DNA of 64,000 nt from Cytophagaceae bacterium ABcell3 (GCA_030913385.1 CP133159.1:3370584-3434583), one strand, 5' to 3'; shown: positions 53,594-63,972, counted from the first letter of the stretch. Notes: generated by a model not told the origin, from the sequence alone. Numbers and translations are program-made.

Positions 53594-54653
53594 TTTTTTT
53601 AGCTACTCGGAACAAAAACAAAATCAATAACAATATGCCAGTCAAAGGCACAAGTAAGGGCTTCCATTTCATCTGAATATTTCTGCTTCCTTCAGGAAAT
53701 GGATCTTCATCAGCGTTAAAGTATTTGCTCAGCATGTCCATATAATAAGTTTTCACCTTACCCCCGATCAGGCTTTTTAGTTCTTTATGAAGGTGTTGCA
53801 TTTCATCACGTGCCGCACGGGCATGTCCTTCCAGTGATGTTTTTCCGTATTCTTTACGCGCAATCCACCCAATCAATGTGACCAAAACCGGCTCTGGTAC
53901 ATACTCAAAAAACCTCACTATACCAGGACTTGGCGGAACACCGGCCTTTCTAAGTCCACGAAGGGCTTCTTTTGTTGCCCTGACAGCCATAATTAACAGA
54001 TCCTGTGTTTTCCCTAAACGCTTTAGGTTCACATCAGCAGCATAAATAGCTGGAGCAAACCCTGAAATCAAAATCCCTACATGATATTTAAGCCAGGCAT
54101 CCATATCTTTACGAATGTCCACCTCATAACCCCGCATGGATTTAAGCAGTTTTGCCACTTCTACAGTCCTTTTCTTGACACTACCATCAACCTCTCCTAT
54201 AGGGATTTTATAGGTATATTTTTCATTAACAGGCATAACACGTGCTACATGCCCCTCGATTTTACCACCAGGCAAGGGAAAACCCAACATAACCCGCTCC
54301 TTACCTAAGGCCTCTACCAGACTTGTAGGGCCAGCAGCATTGTTCCCCAGAAACAAAAAAGAAGGACCCCGTTTATTCTGACTTAAAACATCTAAAATTT
54401 CCTCAATCTGGTTCTTTCTCATAACAACAATGACTAAGTCATAATCATCATCAGGGTCAAAGGCTTCTACAAGTTTCACGGGAGCAACTTCCTCTTTGTC
54501 CGCACCATCTTCCTGAACGACCACACCGTGCTGCCTGATATCAAGCAAACGCTTGCCCCTTGCCATTAAGAAAATATTATGACCTGCTTCATAAAGCCTT
54601 GCCGCCAAAAGACTCCCCAAAGGGCCAGCCCCTATAATTAAAATTTTCTTCAT
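53586..54653 (-). CDS. PanE/ApbA-like ketopantoate reductase family protein with C-terminal membrane helix
   Basis: A 355-residue protein with the Rossmann motif 'KILIIGAGPLGSLLAARLYEAGHNIFLMARGKR' and 'DYDLVIVVMRKNQIEEILDVL' and 'FLGNNAAGP', as in the ketopantoate reductase family. The C-terminus adds a helix ('WKPLLVPLTGILLLILFLFRV') followed by basic residues, which is not usual for PanE, so it is probably membrane-tethered with a different substrate. The real panE function is therefore uncertain. Confidence 0.75.
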   Translation of the reverse strand: MKKILIIGAGPLGSLLAARLYEAGHNIFLMARGKRLLDIRQHGVVVQEDGADKEEVAPVKLVEAFDPDDDYDLVIVVMRKNQIEEILDVLSQNKRGPSFLFLGNNAAGPTSLVEALGKERVMLGFPLPGGKIEGHVARVMPVNEKYTYKIPIGEVDGSVKKRTVEVAKLLKSMRGYEVDIRKDMDAWLKYHVGILISGFAPAIYAADVNLKRLGKTQDLLIMAVRATKEALRGLRKAGVPPSPGIVRFFEYVPEPVLVTLIGWIARKEYGKTSLEGHARAARDEMQHLHKELKSLIGGKVKTYYMDMLSKYFNADEDPFPEGSRNIQMKWKPLLVPLTGILLLILFLFRVAKKRG

Positions 54654-54673
54654 TTCTAAGCTTTCTTTTTCTA

Positions 54674-54712
54674 TTAAACCTGAATTATACGAAAGGTTTC
54701 GTCATAAGGAGC
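54674..54712. repeat. Family A element, truncated copy A6
   Basis: TTAAACCTGAATTATACGAAAG followed by TTTCGTCATAAGGAGCAA. Only the left part is present. The rest of the 54654-54939 gap shows no gene. Confidence 0.6.
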
Positions 54713-54939
54713 AATATAAGGATTCTTTCTCGTCTCCTTGCTGTAAATATCAAAATATAAGGCAATTGTACCAGACGCTCAATGATGTCATTATGAAAAC
54801 CCTTTGAGGATCAATACGTACCCATTAAATTAGCTTTTATCAAGATTTTTTTTTATATTATTTAGGTTACTTTTCGTCTTTAGGATTGTATTAAATGTTG
54901 ATAATTTCAAGAAGTACGTTATAATAACATATTTTTCAG

Positions 54940-57900
54940 ATGATTAAGCCCTTTAGTGTTTTTGCTTTGCTATTACTGTTTTCCTACAGTGCCCTTGCAC
55001 AATGTGGAGATGAAAACATTGAAGTTACCAACTGGTGCGAGAACCAGTTTGCGGAGTGGGAAATTACCAACCCTGACCCTAACGCCAGATATCGGTGGTA
55101 TCAACTTATCGATACGGACGGAGATGGGATTCCAGATGACACCATCAACCGCCATTATGGAGCCAATGCCAATGGCACCCGCTTTATCTCGCCAACTAGG
55201 TATTCTACCCCCGATCCGGAACCTACAGAACCTGGCTGGGATGAGCGTACTTTTTATTATGTAAAAGAAAGTCCTGTCAATGATTTTATTCCATTCGGTG
55301 ATTTAGACTTTGACAATGGACAACCTGCTGCCTTGGAAGACTTTACAATGAACTTATCACTTGAGCAAGATATTAGACTACATTCTGTAAATGTACCTGT
55401 GGTTTTATACAACACAGACAATACTTTTCACTTACAGATTCGCATTGGCGACCATTACTCTGATGTCTTTCATTTTTCAGGAAATAACGCAACGGAAATT
55501 GGCAACCAAACTTATGCAGTTACTGTCCCCGTAAACCTTAATATAGAAGCCGGCGACTATGAAGTAGAAGTCATTACAGCACCAGCCAACCCTAATGCCG
55601 GCACAAACCCCATAGATGGCTTCCGCTGGTGGGATAATTCTCCAGCAAACAGTCAAACTTTTGAAGAGCCGGGAATCATTAATGCTCAAGGGAACACCTC
55701 GAATTTCTGGGGGGCAGATAAAAGGTCTGTTCTGTTTGACTGGAACTTTACAGCCTACTGTGAATTTCAGGAAACCCCTCCTGCCACAAGAACAACAGAG
55801 GGCTGCTGTACACCAGTATTAGCAGAACTAAGTATTGACGTTTCCGGTCCTGTTATTGTATCGGGTACGGACGAAGCAGTTCTTACTGCTATTGGATATG
55901 AAAACAACAGCAATTACTTCCAATGGTATAAAGACGGAGACTTGCTTGCTGGAGTTTCTGGGCCAGGAGCCACAGAAATTACAGTTAGCGAAGCAGGTAA
56001 CTACACTGTTAGGGAAGTTGTTGATCTTGACGATATAGACAACGTAAGTTGCTATGCAGAAGGTATTGGCAATGTACAAGAGCGTTCATTGTTTGTAAGA
56101 GTTAATGACCCACAAGCGGAATATTGTTTAGGAGATGAAATAGAGCTAGAGGCGTATGGAGAAGACATATCTGGCGTAACTTGGGCGCCTGCTAGTATAG
56201 TAAGCGACCCAAATTCACGTACCACCACCGCCATTTTGTCCCAAACCGGAAGCATAGAGTTTACGGCAGAGGCAAAAGTGTTTGTTGGTAATGTCATTGT
56301 CAATGGAGACTTTGAAGATGGCAGTGAAGGTTTTTATACGGACATGACAGAGTCTGCCGGAACCCCTGCTTCAAATCAATTCAGAATTGATGATCATGTG
56401 ACCCCAGATCAACCATATTGGTCAAGAACCACCAACCAAGATCCTGCACAGCAATGTCAGGGAGACGGAAATTTCTTTTATGCAGATGGATTTGCCCCTA
56501 ACCAAGAAGGGCAAACTGGCGTCGTATGGAGGCAAACTGTAAATGTTTCACCTAACAACGATTATGTGTTTTCAATGGACCATGCCAACATATCATGGGA
56601 CAGTGATCCTCATGACAATAGCAGGGTCGCCGATACTGATGCCACCCTCCATGTTTTCATCAACGGTACATTATATGCTACTTTTACCACTGATGGAAAC
56701 GGAGAGTATGAAGGTGTATGCCGATGGAAAACAGACACCTTTGAATGGAATTCAGAAAACAACACTAGTGCTACCATAGAGATCAGACAACCATACGAGC
56801 CTGCGCCGGGTCGGGATTTCGCCATGGACAACATCATGTTTGGAGGGCCTATGAACCAAACAGCCGCCATTGAAGTGGGACCTATAAACTCTTGCTTTGA
56901 TCTTGAAGCTGAAGTGCTGGAAGAATGTAACGAGGATGAAGAAACGATAATTTCTGCCACTACCAACGGTATTTTTGTTGGCTGGGAGGAAGAAGGCGGA
57001 GGAACTGCTACCATTGCAAACCCCACCCTCAACCAAACAGCAGTAACCCCGACAGAGACCACCAATTATATTGCCACTGCAAGATTCCAAATCGGAAACA
57101 AAATAGAAAACGGTGATTTTGAGCTGGGAAATCAAGGGTTTACAACCGACTTGAATTATAATGAACATACCATTGGCCCAGGAAGTTACGGTGTTACCAC
57201 AGACCCAAGTCTTCTAAATGAGAACTGGTTTGTATCCATGGGAGATGTTACCTCCGGCGAAGGTTACATGATGATACTAGACCCGAATGACGACGATGAA
57301 ACCATGTACAGAACCCAGGTAAATGTTCAAGAAGGTGTGGAATATGCATTTTCCTCATGGATTGCTAACATCCATATAGAAGCCCTGAACCCTCCACAAA
57401 TGAGATTTATCATTAACGGAGAGGAACTAGATGAAATTGACTTCCCTGAAAATACCAATGACTGGTTTCAGTTTAGTACCGTGTGGACCTCTGATGTTAC
57501 AGGTACAATAGACATTGAACTTCACAACATCAACCCCTCTTCTCAGGGGAATGACTTTGCCTTGGACGAGTTGGTCTTCGCGCCGCTCTCTGATGTAACA
57601 GTAACCGACACTGTGACGGTTGAACCTTGCTGTGTACCTGTTGACATTGTTGTTCACCCAGAAGACACAAAAGTATGTGAAACCAACGACGCCAACTTTT
57701 CTGTAGAAGCAAGCGCTTCAGGCACTAGCTCATTCAGCTACCAATGGCAAGTAAGCTATGACGAAGGTATTTCTTGGCTTGACCTAGAAGATGAAACTGA
57801 TAGTTTGTTGGTTATTTCCGAGGCATCAGCTTCCTTAAACGAGCATCTATACCGGGTAGTAGTAGCGTCTGGAGCCAATTGCCCTTCCACCATTTCGGAC

Positions 57901-60900
57901 TCTGCACAATTAACCATCATCGACGAAGTAGATCCAGGAGAGATTTATATAGATGCAGATACCGCTATTTGCGCAAACACCACTCCCCCGCCGATCTTAA
58001 ATGCTGTTGACCCAAGTGGTGGGGATGCGGATGAGACTTTCACTTTTTTATGGGAGTATTCCACAGATGAAGGGAACTCCTGGACATTGATAGACAATGA
58101 AATTAGTGATGAATATACGCCTAACGATCCTATTGACACAGAAACTTGGTACAGAAGGATTGCCATCAACGGCCCATGTGACTCTGTGCCGGGAAGCCCT
58201 GTCATCATTACCATTAAACCGCAGCTTTTAGGTGGTGAAATAAACTCCAGCCAAAGTACATGTTATAACGTAGCGCCAGACCCAGTTACAAGCGAATCGC
58301 TAGCCAGCGGAGGAGATGGCGAAGGCACATATACCTATACCTGGCAGTCTGCGCCTTTAAGTGACCCTGACAACTGGACAAGCGAAACTGGCCCAGAAAA
58401 TGAGCTTTCTATAGGCCCTCTGACAGAAAGTCGTATGTACAGAAGAATGGTAGAATCAGGCGATGACCCAGCGTGCAACACCGCCTACTCTGACACTGTT
58501 ACCATTACCGTATATGAAGAGCCAACACCAGGCATTATCGGAGACGACCAGGTAATCTGCTACGGTGATGTGCCTGCTGAACTCACAAACATTGAGCTGC
58601 CTACTGAAGGGGACTCTACAGAACCTTATGCTTACCGCTGGCTTTATTCTGAAGATGAAAACGGAACATTTGGTGCCACAGGAGGCACAGGTTCTACATT
58701 CCAACCTCAGGAACTTACAGCAACCGCTTGGTTTGTACGAGAAGTTAGCTCAGGAAACTGCCCTCCTCAGCTTACAGATGCCGTAGAGGTATATGTAAAT
58801 GACCCATTAGAACCAGGCTCTATTCAGGTAGACGAAACCCAAATATGTGCAGGAGCTTCTCCAGGTACCATTACTGAAGACGATCCAGCTTCAGGTGGCG
58901 GAGGGGGTTATACTTATATATGGGAAAAGTCTGAAGAAAACGGTCCATGGGAAGAAATAACTGGAGAAAATGACCCTGAGTTTACCCCTGAAAACATAAC
59001 TGTAGACACCCGTTACAGAAGGGTGGTTTCCACAGCAACATGTGATCCGGATATTTCCAATATCATTTCTATCACAGTACTTCCGGGACTTAACCCCGGC
59101 GTTATCGAAAGCGACCAAATCATATGCTACGGTGCTACACCAGCAGAGATCAATAGTGTTGCACCTGCCTCCGGCGGAGACGGGTCTTTTACCTATAGCT
59201 GGCAATCGGCCAGTGAAGATGACCCTAACGACTGGTCAGATATCAGTGGGGAAAACAGCTTGACCTTTTCCCCAGGTTCTCTAACAGAATCAATTTTTTA
59301 TAGAAGAGTAGTAGTGTCAGGAACTGGCGAGTGTAATACTTCCGCTACTTCTCCTGTGCTTATCAGGGTCAATGAAGACTTAACGCCTGGCTCAATAGGA
59401 GGAGACCAAAAAATCTGTGAAAATGATATCCCAAGCGAAATTACTGAACTAACGCCGGCAACTGGCGGAACAGGGTTTTACACATATACCTGGGAAATGA
59501 CCGAGGACAATGGTAATACATGGACAACAATAAGTGGCGGAACAGATTCCACCTACTCACCCCCTGCCCTGTCACAGTCTACGATATATAGAAGGCTCGT
59601 AACTTCTGACGACTGTGGTACCGTAACCTCAAATATGGTAGAAATTGATGTGACACCTCTAGTGCCTGTAAGTGTTGAAATCAATGAACCAGGCGAAATA
59701 TGCTTAGGCGAGCCTGTGGTATTTACTGCAGATCCTGAAAACGAAGGTGCCAATCCAGTGTATAGGTGGGAAATCAATGGAAGTGAAGTTCCTGGCGAAA
59801 CTAGCCCTTCTTTTACCACCTCTTCGCTGGACAGTGCTGATGTAGTACGTGTAATCTTAACATCAAACGCTGAATGTCCATCTGGAAACCCAGCAACATC
59901 GAACGAGGTTACCATGGTTGTCAATGATGCAATTACACCGTCTGTCGCTATAAATACTGCTCCTGAAATCTGTGAAGGCGAAGAAGTAAACTTTACGGCC
60001 ACCCCTTCTGGCGGCGGCACTAACCCTACCTATGAGTGGTTTGTGAACAATGTTTCCCAAGGTCCGGAAGACGAAATTGCCACTTGGTCAAGCGACCAAT
60101 TGCAAGATGGAGACCAAGTACACGTAATTATGACTTCTAACTCAAACTGCATAGATGCAAACGCCAGTGCTGAAGCGACCTCTAACACCCATACCATGGT
60201 GGTGAATGAAAATATGCCAGTAAGCGTATCTATTATAGCAAACCCAGACACAAGACAATGTGAGGGAACTGAAATTACCTTTGAGGCCACTCCTACCAAT
60301 GGAGGTGCAACACCTACTTACCAGTGGCATGTCAATGGACAACCTAGAGGAATGAACAATCAAGAGTTTAAAGCAGATGATTTCGAGGATGGCGACCAAG
60401 TTTATGTAATATTGAACTCATCATTAAACTGTAAGACTGGCGACCCTGCTACATCCAATATACATGTCATGCAGATCGACCCTATAGAACCAGTGTCTGT
60501 GTCCCTTCAAGGCCCTACCAGCACAATATGTGAAAATGAATTAGCTGAGTTTGTCGCTATACCTGTCAATGGAGGAAGCGCACCTGAGTATCGTTGGTTC
60601 GTAAACGGTCAGTTGCACCAAGAAACGACACATGAGTTTGCAATTACCACACTTAAAGACCAAGAAGAAGTGCGGGTTGAACTTATATCCAGCATAGACT
60701 GTCCAGATAGAACAGCCCATGCACAACTAAATGCAGACATCTTTGAAATTCCAGAAATAGCAATTTCTCCAGATCTCAGGACTTTATGTGCAAGCCAAAG
60801 CCCTCAGTTACTCACACCAGTAGCTGTTGAGGGAGAAATTCCAGACCAAAGTTCATACACTTGGGCAATTAACGGTACGGATATCCCTAACGGATCCACG

Positions 60901-61731
60901 CCTTTTTATCCAGCTGATAGCTCAGGCACGTATACCGTGAGGGTAACTTTCCCTGCAGGATGTGATACCATCTCATCCGAGGCTATGATCAACATTATAC
61001 CTGACCCATCCCCTCAGATCAATGAGGACAGCACCGCTATATGTGAAGGGGATTATGCCACTTTTACAGTCGAAAGCGATGGAGGCAGCCTACAATGGTA
61101 TTTGAACGGGAACCCTGTTGCAGGAGAAACCGGACATACCATTCACGCTAATGAAGGAGGGTTATACAGCGTCATAGAAAACAATAATTATTGTGAGCAA
61201 CAATCAATGTCGGTTCCTTTAACTGTTATCCCTAACCCAATTCCTTTTGCAGGAGAAGATATAACCACAGTAGAGGGCGCCCCAGTGCAACTTCATGCTT
61301 CCGGCGGGGAATCCTTCCAATGGCATCCAGAAGATGGCCTGAGCGACCCTTATATCCCAAATCCAACATTGATTGCAGAAGATAATATCACATATACTGT
61401 AGAAGTTTCAAATGGAGACTGTGTGGCAGAAGACCAAGTAAACATAATTGTTCAGAAGCCTGTCATTGTCCGCAATTCATTTACTCCAAATGGCGACAAT
61501 ATCAACGACACTTGGTATATAGAAAACTTAGAGCGCTTCCCTGATGCGAGAATAGAGATTTATAACAGATGGGGTAACTTGGTTTGGCTTTCAGAAGGTC
61601 CCGCCGAATGGGACGGCACCAACTTCAGGAACAATGAAATATTACCAGTAGCTACTTACTATTACGTAATTATCCTAAACTCGGAAGTATTTGATAAGCC
61701 ACTTACAGGACATGTTACCATTGTTAGGTAA
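54940..61731 (+). CDS. Giant modular surface adhesin, T9SS type B (gliding-associated C-terminal domain)
   Basis: 2263 residues. Signal peptide 1-21 ('…FSYSALAQ'). Two similar modules begin 'NGDFEDGSEGFYTDM' (~455) and 'NGDFELGNQGFTTDLNY' (~722), resembling carbohydrate-binding-type folds. From about 890 come repeated Ig-like modules: first with 'GGDG.YTY.W' and 'YRR.V' strands (~1020-1580), then 'CEG..V.F.A.P.NGG..PTY.W.VN' (~1580-1935). The last ~90 residues ('FTPNGDNINDTW … IEIYNRWGNLVW … WDGTNF … YYYVI … TGHVTIVR') are the CHU_C type B sorting domain. Likely exposed on the cell and used in adhesion. Confidence 0.93.
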   Translation: MIKPFSVFALLLLFSYSALAQCGDENIEVTNWCENQFAEWEITNPDPNARYRWYQLIDTDGDGIPDDTINRHYGANANGTRFISPTRYSTPDPEPTEPGWDERTFYYVKESPVNDFIPFGDLDFDNGQPAALEDFTMNLSLEQDIRLHSVNVPVVLYNTDNTFHLQIRIGDHYSDVFHFSGNNATEIGNQTYAVTVPVNLNIEAGDYEVEVITAPANPNAGTNPIDGFRWWDNSPANSQTFEEPGIINAQGNTSNFWGADKRSVLFDWNFTAYCEFQETPPATRTTEGCCTPVLAELSIDVSGPVIVSGTDEAVLTAIGYENNSNYFQWYKDGDLLAGVSGPGATEITVSEAGNYTVREVVDLDDIDNVSCYAEGIGNVQERSLFVRVNDPQAEYCLGDEIELEAYGEDISGVTWAPASIVSDPNSRTTTAILSQTGSIEFTAEAKVFVGNVIVNGDFEDGSEGFYTDMTESAGTPASNQFRIDDHVTPDQPYWSRTTNQDPAQQCQGDGNFFYADGFAPNQEGQTGVVWRQTVNVSPNNDYVFSMDHANISWDSDPHDNSRVADTDATLHVFINGTLYATFTTDGNGEYEGVCRWKTDTFEWNSENNTSATIEIRQPYEPAPGRDFAMDNIMFGGPMNQTAAIEVGPINSCFDLEAEVLEECNEDEETIISATTNGIFVGWEEEGGGTATIANPTLNQTAVTPTETTNYIATARFQIGNKIENGDFELGNQGFTTDLNYNEHTIGPGSYGVTTDPSLLNENWFVSMGDVTSGEGYMMILDPNDDDETMYRTQVNVQEGVEYAFSSWIANIHIEALNPPQMRFIINGEELDEIDFPENTNDWFQFSTVWTSDVTGTIDIELHNINPSSQGNDFALDELVFAPLSDVTVTDTVTVEPCCVPVDIVVHPEDTKVCETNDANFSVEASASGTSSFSYQWQVSYDEGISWLDLEDETDSLLVISEASASLNEHLYRVVVASGANCPSTISDSAQLTIIDEVDPGEIYIDADTAICANTTPPPILNAVDPSGGDADETFTFLWEYSTDEGNSWTLIDNEISDEYTPNDPIDTETWYRRIAINGPCDSVPGSPVIITIKPQLLGGEINSSQSTCYNVAPDPVTSESLASGGDGEGTYTYTWQSAPLSDPDNWTSETGPENELSIGPLTESRMYRRMVESGDDPACNTAYSDTVTITVYEEPTPGIIGDDQVICYGDVPAELTNIELPTEGDSTEPYAYRWLYSEDENGTFGATGGTGSTFQPQELTATAWFVREVSSGNCPPQLTDAVEVYVNDPLEPGSIQVDETQICAGASPGTITEDDPASGGGGGYTYIWEKSEENGPWEEITGENDPEFTPENITVDTRYRRVVSTATCDPDISNIISITVLPGLNPGVIESDQIICYGATPAEINSVAPASGGDGSFTYSWQSASEDDPNDWSDISGENSLTFSPGSLTESIFYRRVVVSGTGECNTSATSPVLIRVNEDLTPGSIGGDQKICENDIPSEITELTPATGGTGFYTYTWEMTEDNGNTWTTISGGTDSTYSPPALSQSTIYRRLVTSDDCGTVTSNMVEIDVTPLVPVSVEINEPGEICLGEPVVFTADPENEGANPVYRWEINGSEVPGETSPSFTTSSLDSADVVRVILTSNAECPSGNPATSNEVTMVVNDAITPSVAINTAPEICEGEEVNFTATPSGGGTNPTYEWFVNNVSQGPEDEIATWSSDQLQDGDQVHVIMTSNSNCIDANASAEATSNTHTMVVNENMPVSVSIIANPDTRQCEGTEITFEATPTNGGATPTYQWHVNGQPRGMNNQEFKADDFEDGDQVYVILNSSLNCKTGDPATSNIHVMQIDPIEPVSVSLQGPTSTICENELAEFVAIPVNGGSAPEYRWFVNGQLHQETTHEFAITTLKDQEEVRVELISSIDCPDRTAHAQLNADIFEIPEIAISPDLRTLCASQSPQLLTPVAVEGEIPDQSSYTWAINGTDIPNGSTPFYPADSSGTYTVRVTFPAGCDTISSEAMINIIPDPSPQINEDSTAICEGDYATFTVESDGGSLQWYLNGNPVAGETGHTIHANEGGLYSVIENNNYCEQQSMSVPLTVIPNPIPFAGEDITTVEGAPVQLHASGGESFQWHPEDGLSDPYIPNPTLIAEDNITYTVEVSNGDCVAEDQVNIIVQKPVIVRNSFTPNGDNINDTWYIENLERFPDARIEIYNRWGNLVWLSEGPAEWDGTNFRNNEILPVATYYYVIILNSEVFDKPLTGHVTIVR

Positions 61732-61803
61732 AGCATTTAAAATCCCCCTTAAAGTGGGCTATAACAGCTAGTTTCGGATCGGCCTCCGAAAACTGGCAAA
61801 CAG

Positions 61804-61848
61804 AAACCTCGAAAAGCTTTTAATAGCAAATTCGGGGTTTTCTTTTTT
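61804..61848 (+). terminator. Terminator-like hairpin after the adhesin
   Basis: AAACCTCGAA pairs with TTCGGGGTTT (one G-T pair) over a 17-nt loop, followed by a T run. It lies 73 bp after the adhesin stop. Confidence 0.6.
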
Positions 61849-61892
61849 ATCCTAAACTATGCGCCGATAGATTTCGTCATGAGGAGCAAAAT
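61849..61892. repeat. Family A element, truncated copy A7
   Basis: CCTAAACTATGCGCCGATAG followed by ATTTCGTCATGAGGAGCAAA. The left part only, right after the adhesin terminator. Confidence 0.55.
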
Positions 61893-61911
61893 ATTGAGAA
61901 AGTTTGCCCCA

Positions 61912-62622
61912 TTACTCCAAAGTTTGTTTACTCTCCACTGTTATTTCAGAGCCTTCAGCAAACATAACAGAAGCCGGTTCAGCGGTATTTAAAAACTCGA
62001 ATTCTTGGCCATAGACGAGCTTATAATCTACGGAGACATCATACCCGCTCACCTCATAGATCTTCCACTTAGGATGCGTTACTTCATACTCAATGCTTTT
62101 GCTTTCATTATACCTTGCATACCCCCAATAGTGTTCTGTGATAAACTCGGTTTCGCTATCGGGCTGCAAATTTTGGGCTGGCCTATCACCTTTCACTTGT
62201 ACACTTTGCCATTTCCCTCCCTTTTTCCATTTATAAACAGCGCTTAAAGAGTCTTCCGTTTCTTCCCAAGTATGCTCCATGGGCATGGTTTCATAATTTT
62301 CATTGTAAAGGGTATTTGCTACTAAAGTAATTGCTGTTTTAGGCACAATTTCTTTAATAAACACCACTCCCCGACGCCACTCCCCATTGACAAACCTTTT
62401 GACATAAAACCTTAAGTTTACCTCTTCAAAATCTTTATGAAAAGGCACACCTATCCCCAATACTTTGGTATTTACAAACATAAAACCGACCAAACTTATA
62501 TAACACCGCCCCTGCCACAAGTCTAGCTCCGTGCCAAAAGGAATGTGCTTTTCTAAAAGTGAAGGATCTACCTCATAGTTAAAAATTGCCAATTTTCGCC
62601 ATTCGGCCTTTAAGAAACTCAT
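61912..62622 (-). CDS. DUF2071 (YqjF-like) protein
   Basis: A 236-residue cytoplasmic protein with the DUF2071 pattern: 'FLKAEWRKLAIFNYEVDPSLLEKHIPFGTELDLWQGRCYISLVGFMF', 'NLRFYVKRFVNGEWRRGVVFIKEIVPK' and 'EHYWGYARYNESKSIEYEVTHPKWKIYEV'. The fold resembles acetoacetate decarboxylase-like domains, but the reaction is unknown. A copy of repeat A7 lies downstream and A8 upstream. Confidence 0.88.
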   Translation of the reverse strand: MSFLKAEWRKLAIFNYEVDPSLLEKHIPFGTELDLWQGRCYISLVGFMFVNTKVLGIGVPFHKDFEEVNLRFYVKRFVNGEWRRGVVFIKEIVPKTAITLVANTLYNENYETMPMEHTWEETEDSLSAVYKWKKGGKWQSVQVKGDRPAQNLQPDSETEFITEHYWGYARYNESKSIEYEVTHPKWKIYEVSGYDVSVDYKLVYGQEFEFLNTAEPASVMFAEGSEITVESKQTLE

Positions 62623-62651
62623 ACTCTATGTTTTTAAATATTAAACACATC

Positions 62652-62795
62652 TTTAACCTGAATTATGCAATAAGTTTTGTCATGAAGAGCAAAATATCAG
62701 CATTTAGAGACCGCAAAAAATAACAACGCTATGGATAACAAATTTGAGCAAAACGACTGATTTTAAGTTATTTTATTACATATTTCAGGTTTTAA
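62652..62795. repeat. Family A palindromic element, copy A8
   Basis: TTTAA-CCTGAATTATGCAATAAG at the left and ACATATTTCAGG-TTTTAA at the right. The right partner of the AGCAAAAT arm has changed (ATTTTATT), so the stem is weaker than in A1 or A5. Confidence 0.75.
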
Positions 62796-62817
62796 GATTC
62801 TGGAATTAACAACACTT

Positions 62818-63591
62818 TTACCTATCCCCAAAGAGGTTTCTAATTTTTGCACTAACATATAAAATATTTACGCTGTCAAAAGCATCTCCAGACCTTTGCA
62901 TAATTATTTGAAACATATAAGCTAGTTCAAAAGAAAGGTAATCCCCTGCGTCAAATTCTAGACCAAGATAGGTACGGTTTTGGTCAAAAACATTATACTG
63001 AATGCGGCTTCCGAAAGAGAGGAAAGCCTCGTTGTAAAACACCAAATCAGTGTTAGAAGATATAGGCCTTGTGAGCCTTAAGAGGTACCTAGCACGCCAC
63101 TCACGCCAAAAATACCCTGGCCTTTCATCTGAAGATATCTGCCGGTGTTCAAGCCCATACCTATGGCTAACATTAAAGAAACGATGCTGATACTCTTTTT
63201 CCATCCTTAAAGAAAACCGAAATTCGTCCTGCTCTTCTACATCTTCAAACCAGGAGTCAACGGAAATTGGAACGTCATGCACATACATTAAAGGTGAGAA
63301 AGAGATGGTAAAATCATTGGTTGGGTTAAAGTGCAACCAAGCCCTATATCCCTGATACTGATAAAACCGAGCAAAGTTCCAATCATCCTCTCCAAAGTTT
63401 TGGCGTCTGTGTTGAATATCAAGCTCCACTTCCCATTGGTCACCCAAATCTTGATTAATATAAAATGCCGTCCAAAGCATTTTATGCCGGTTATAACTGC
63501 GCTCAAGCACATCGGGCTGTCCATAACTTATATGTTGAAAAAGCACAAAAAAAAATAGTGCAACAGAATATTTTAAAGCTTTTAAAACCAT
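62818..63591 (-). CDS. DUF2490 outer-membrane beta-barrel-like protein
   Basis: A 257-residue protein with a signal peptide (…VALFFFVLFQHISYGQ). The mature part, 'MLWTAFYINQDLGDQWEVELDIQHRRQNFGEDDWNFARFYQYQGYRAWL' and 'ARYLLRLTRPISSNTDLVFYNEAFLSFG', fits DUF2490, a family of predicted outer-membrane barrels. No function is known. The start at 63591 (MVLKALKY) is chosen for the signal peptide; the frame is open to 63672 and another ATG is at 63606. Confidence 0.85.
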   Translation of the reverse strand: MVLKALKYSVALFFFVLFQHISYGQPDVLERSYNRHKMLWTAFYINQDLGDQWEVELDIQHRRQNFGEDDWNFARFYQYQGYRAWLHFNPTNDFTISFSPLMYVHDVPISVDSWFEDVEEQDEFRFSLRMEKEYQHRFFNVSHRYGLEHRQISSDERPGYFWREWRARYLLRLTRPISSNTDLVFYNEAFLSFGSRIQYNVFDQNRTYLGLEFDAGDYLSFELAYMFQIIMQRSGDAFDSVNILYVSAKIRNLFGDR

Positions 63592-63797
63592 ATCAAAAAA
63601 AATCATCCTCCATAAAACCGCTACCTCCTCATAAAGTTTAGGACCACAATCATATAGTCTGAAATTATCCAAGACAAAAAAGGCAAAATTACTATTATCT
63701 ACATGTACATTTTATGGTTCTTTTGGCTCTTATTGTAAGCACTTAGAAAAACATTTCCTGAAAATTTGACTTAGATAGTTGTAACGCTTAAATTCAC

Positions 63798-63972
63798 TTT
63801 AGCCTAGATCATGCATTAGATTTCGTTATGAAGGGCAAAAGAACAAGAAATCAGCGTATTTGGTTTGCAAAGCATAGTGGTTCTATGGTTAAAAACCAAA
63901 TGCGACCGAAGCGTCTGATTTGAAGTTATTTTGCCACGTAATAGAAAGTTCTAATGCATATTTCAGGTTTAG
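63798..63972. repeat. Family A palindromic element, copy A9
   Basis: The best-defined copy: 165 bp between direct repeats TTTAG at 63798-63802 and 63968-63972. The ends are CCTAGATCATGCATTAG and CTAATGCATATTTCAGG. The arms GGGCAAAA … TTTTGCC and ATTTGGTTT … AAACCAAAT, and the apical stem CATAG-tggtt-CTATG, are all paired. Confidence 0.9.

Noticed and set aside
56610-57168. Open frames of 138-151 codons on the minus strand within the adhesin gene
   Set aside because: They are antisense shadows of a repetitive, strongly supported gene.
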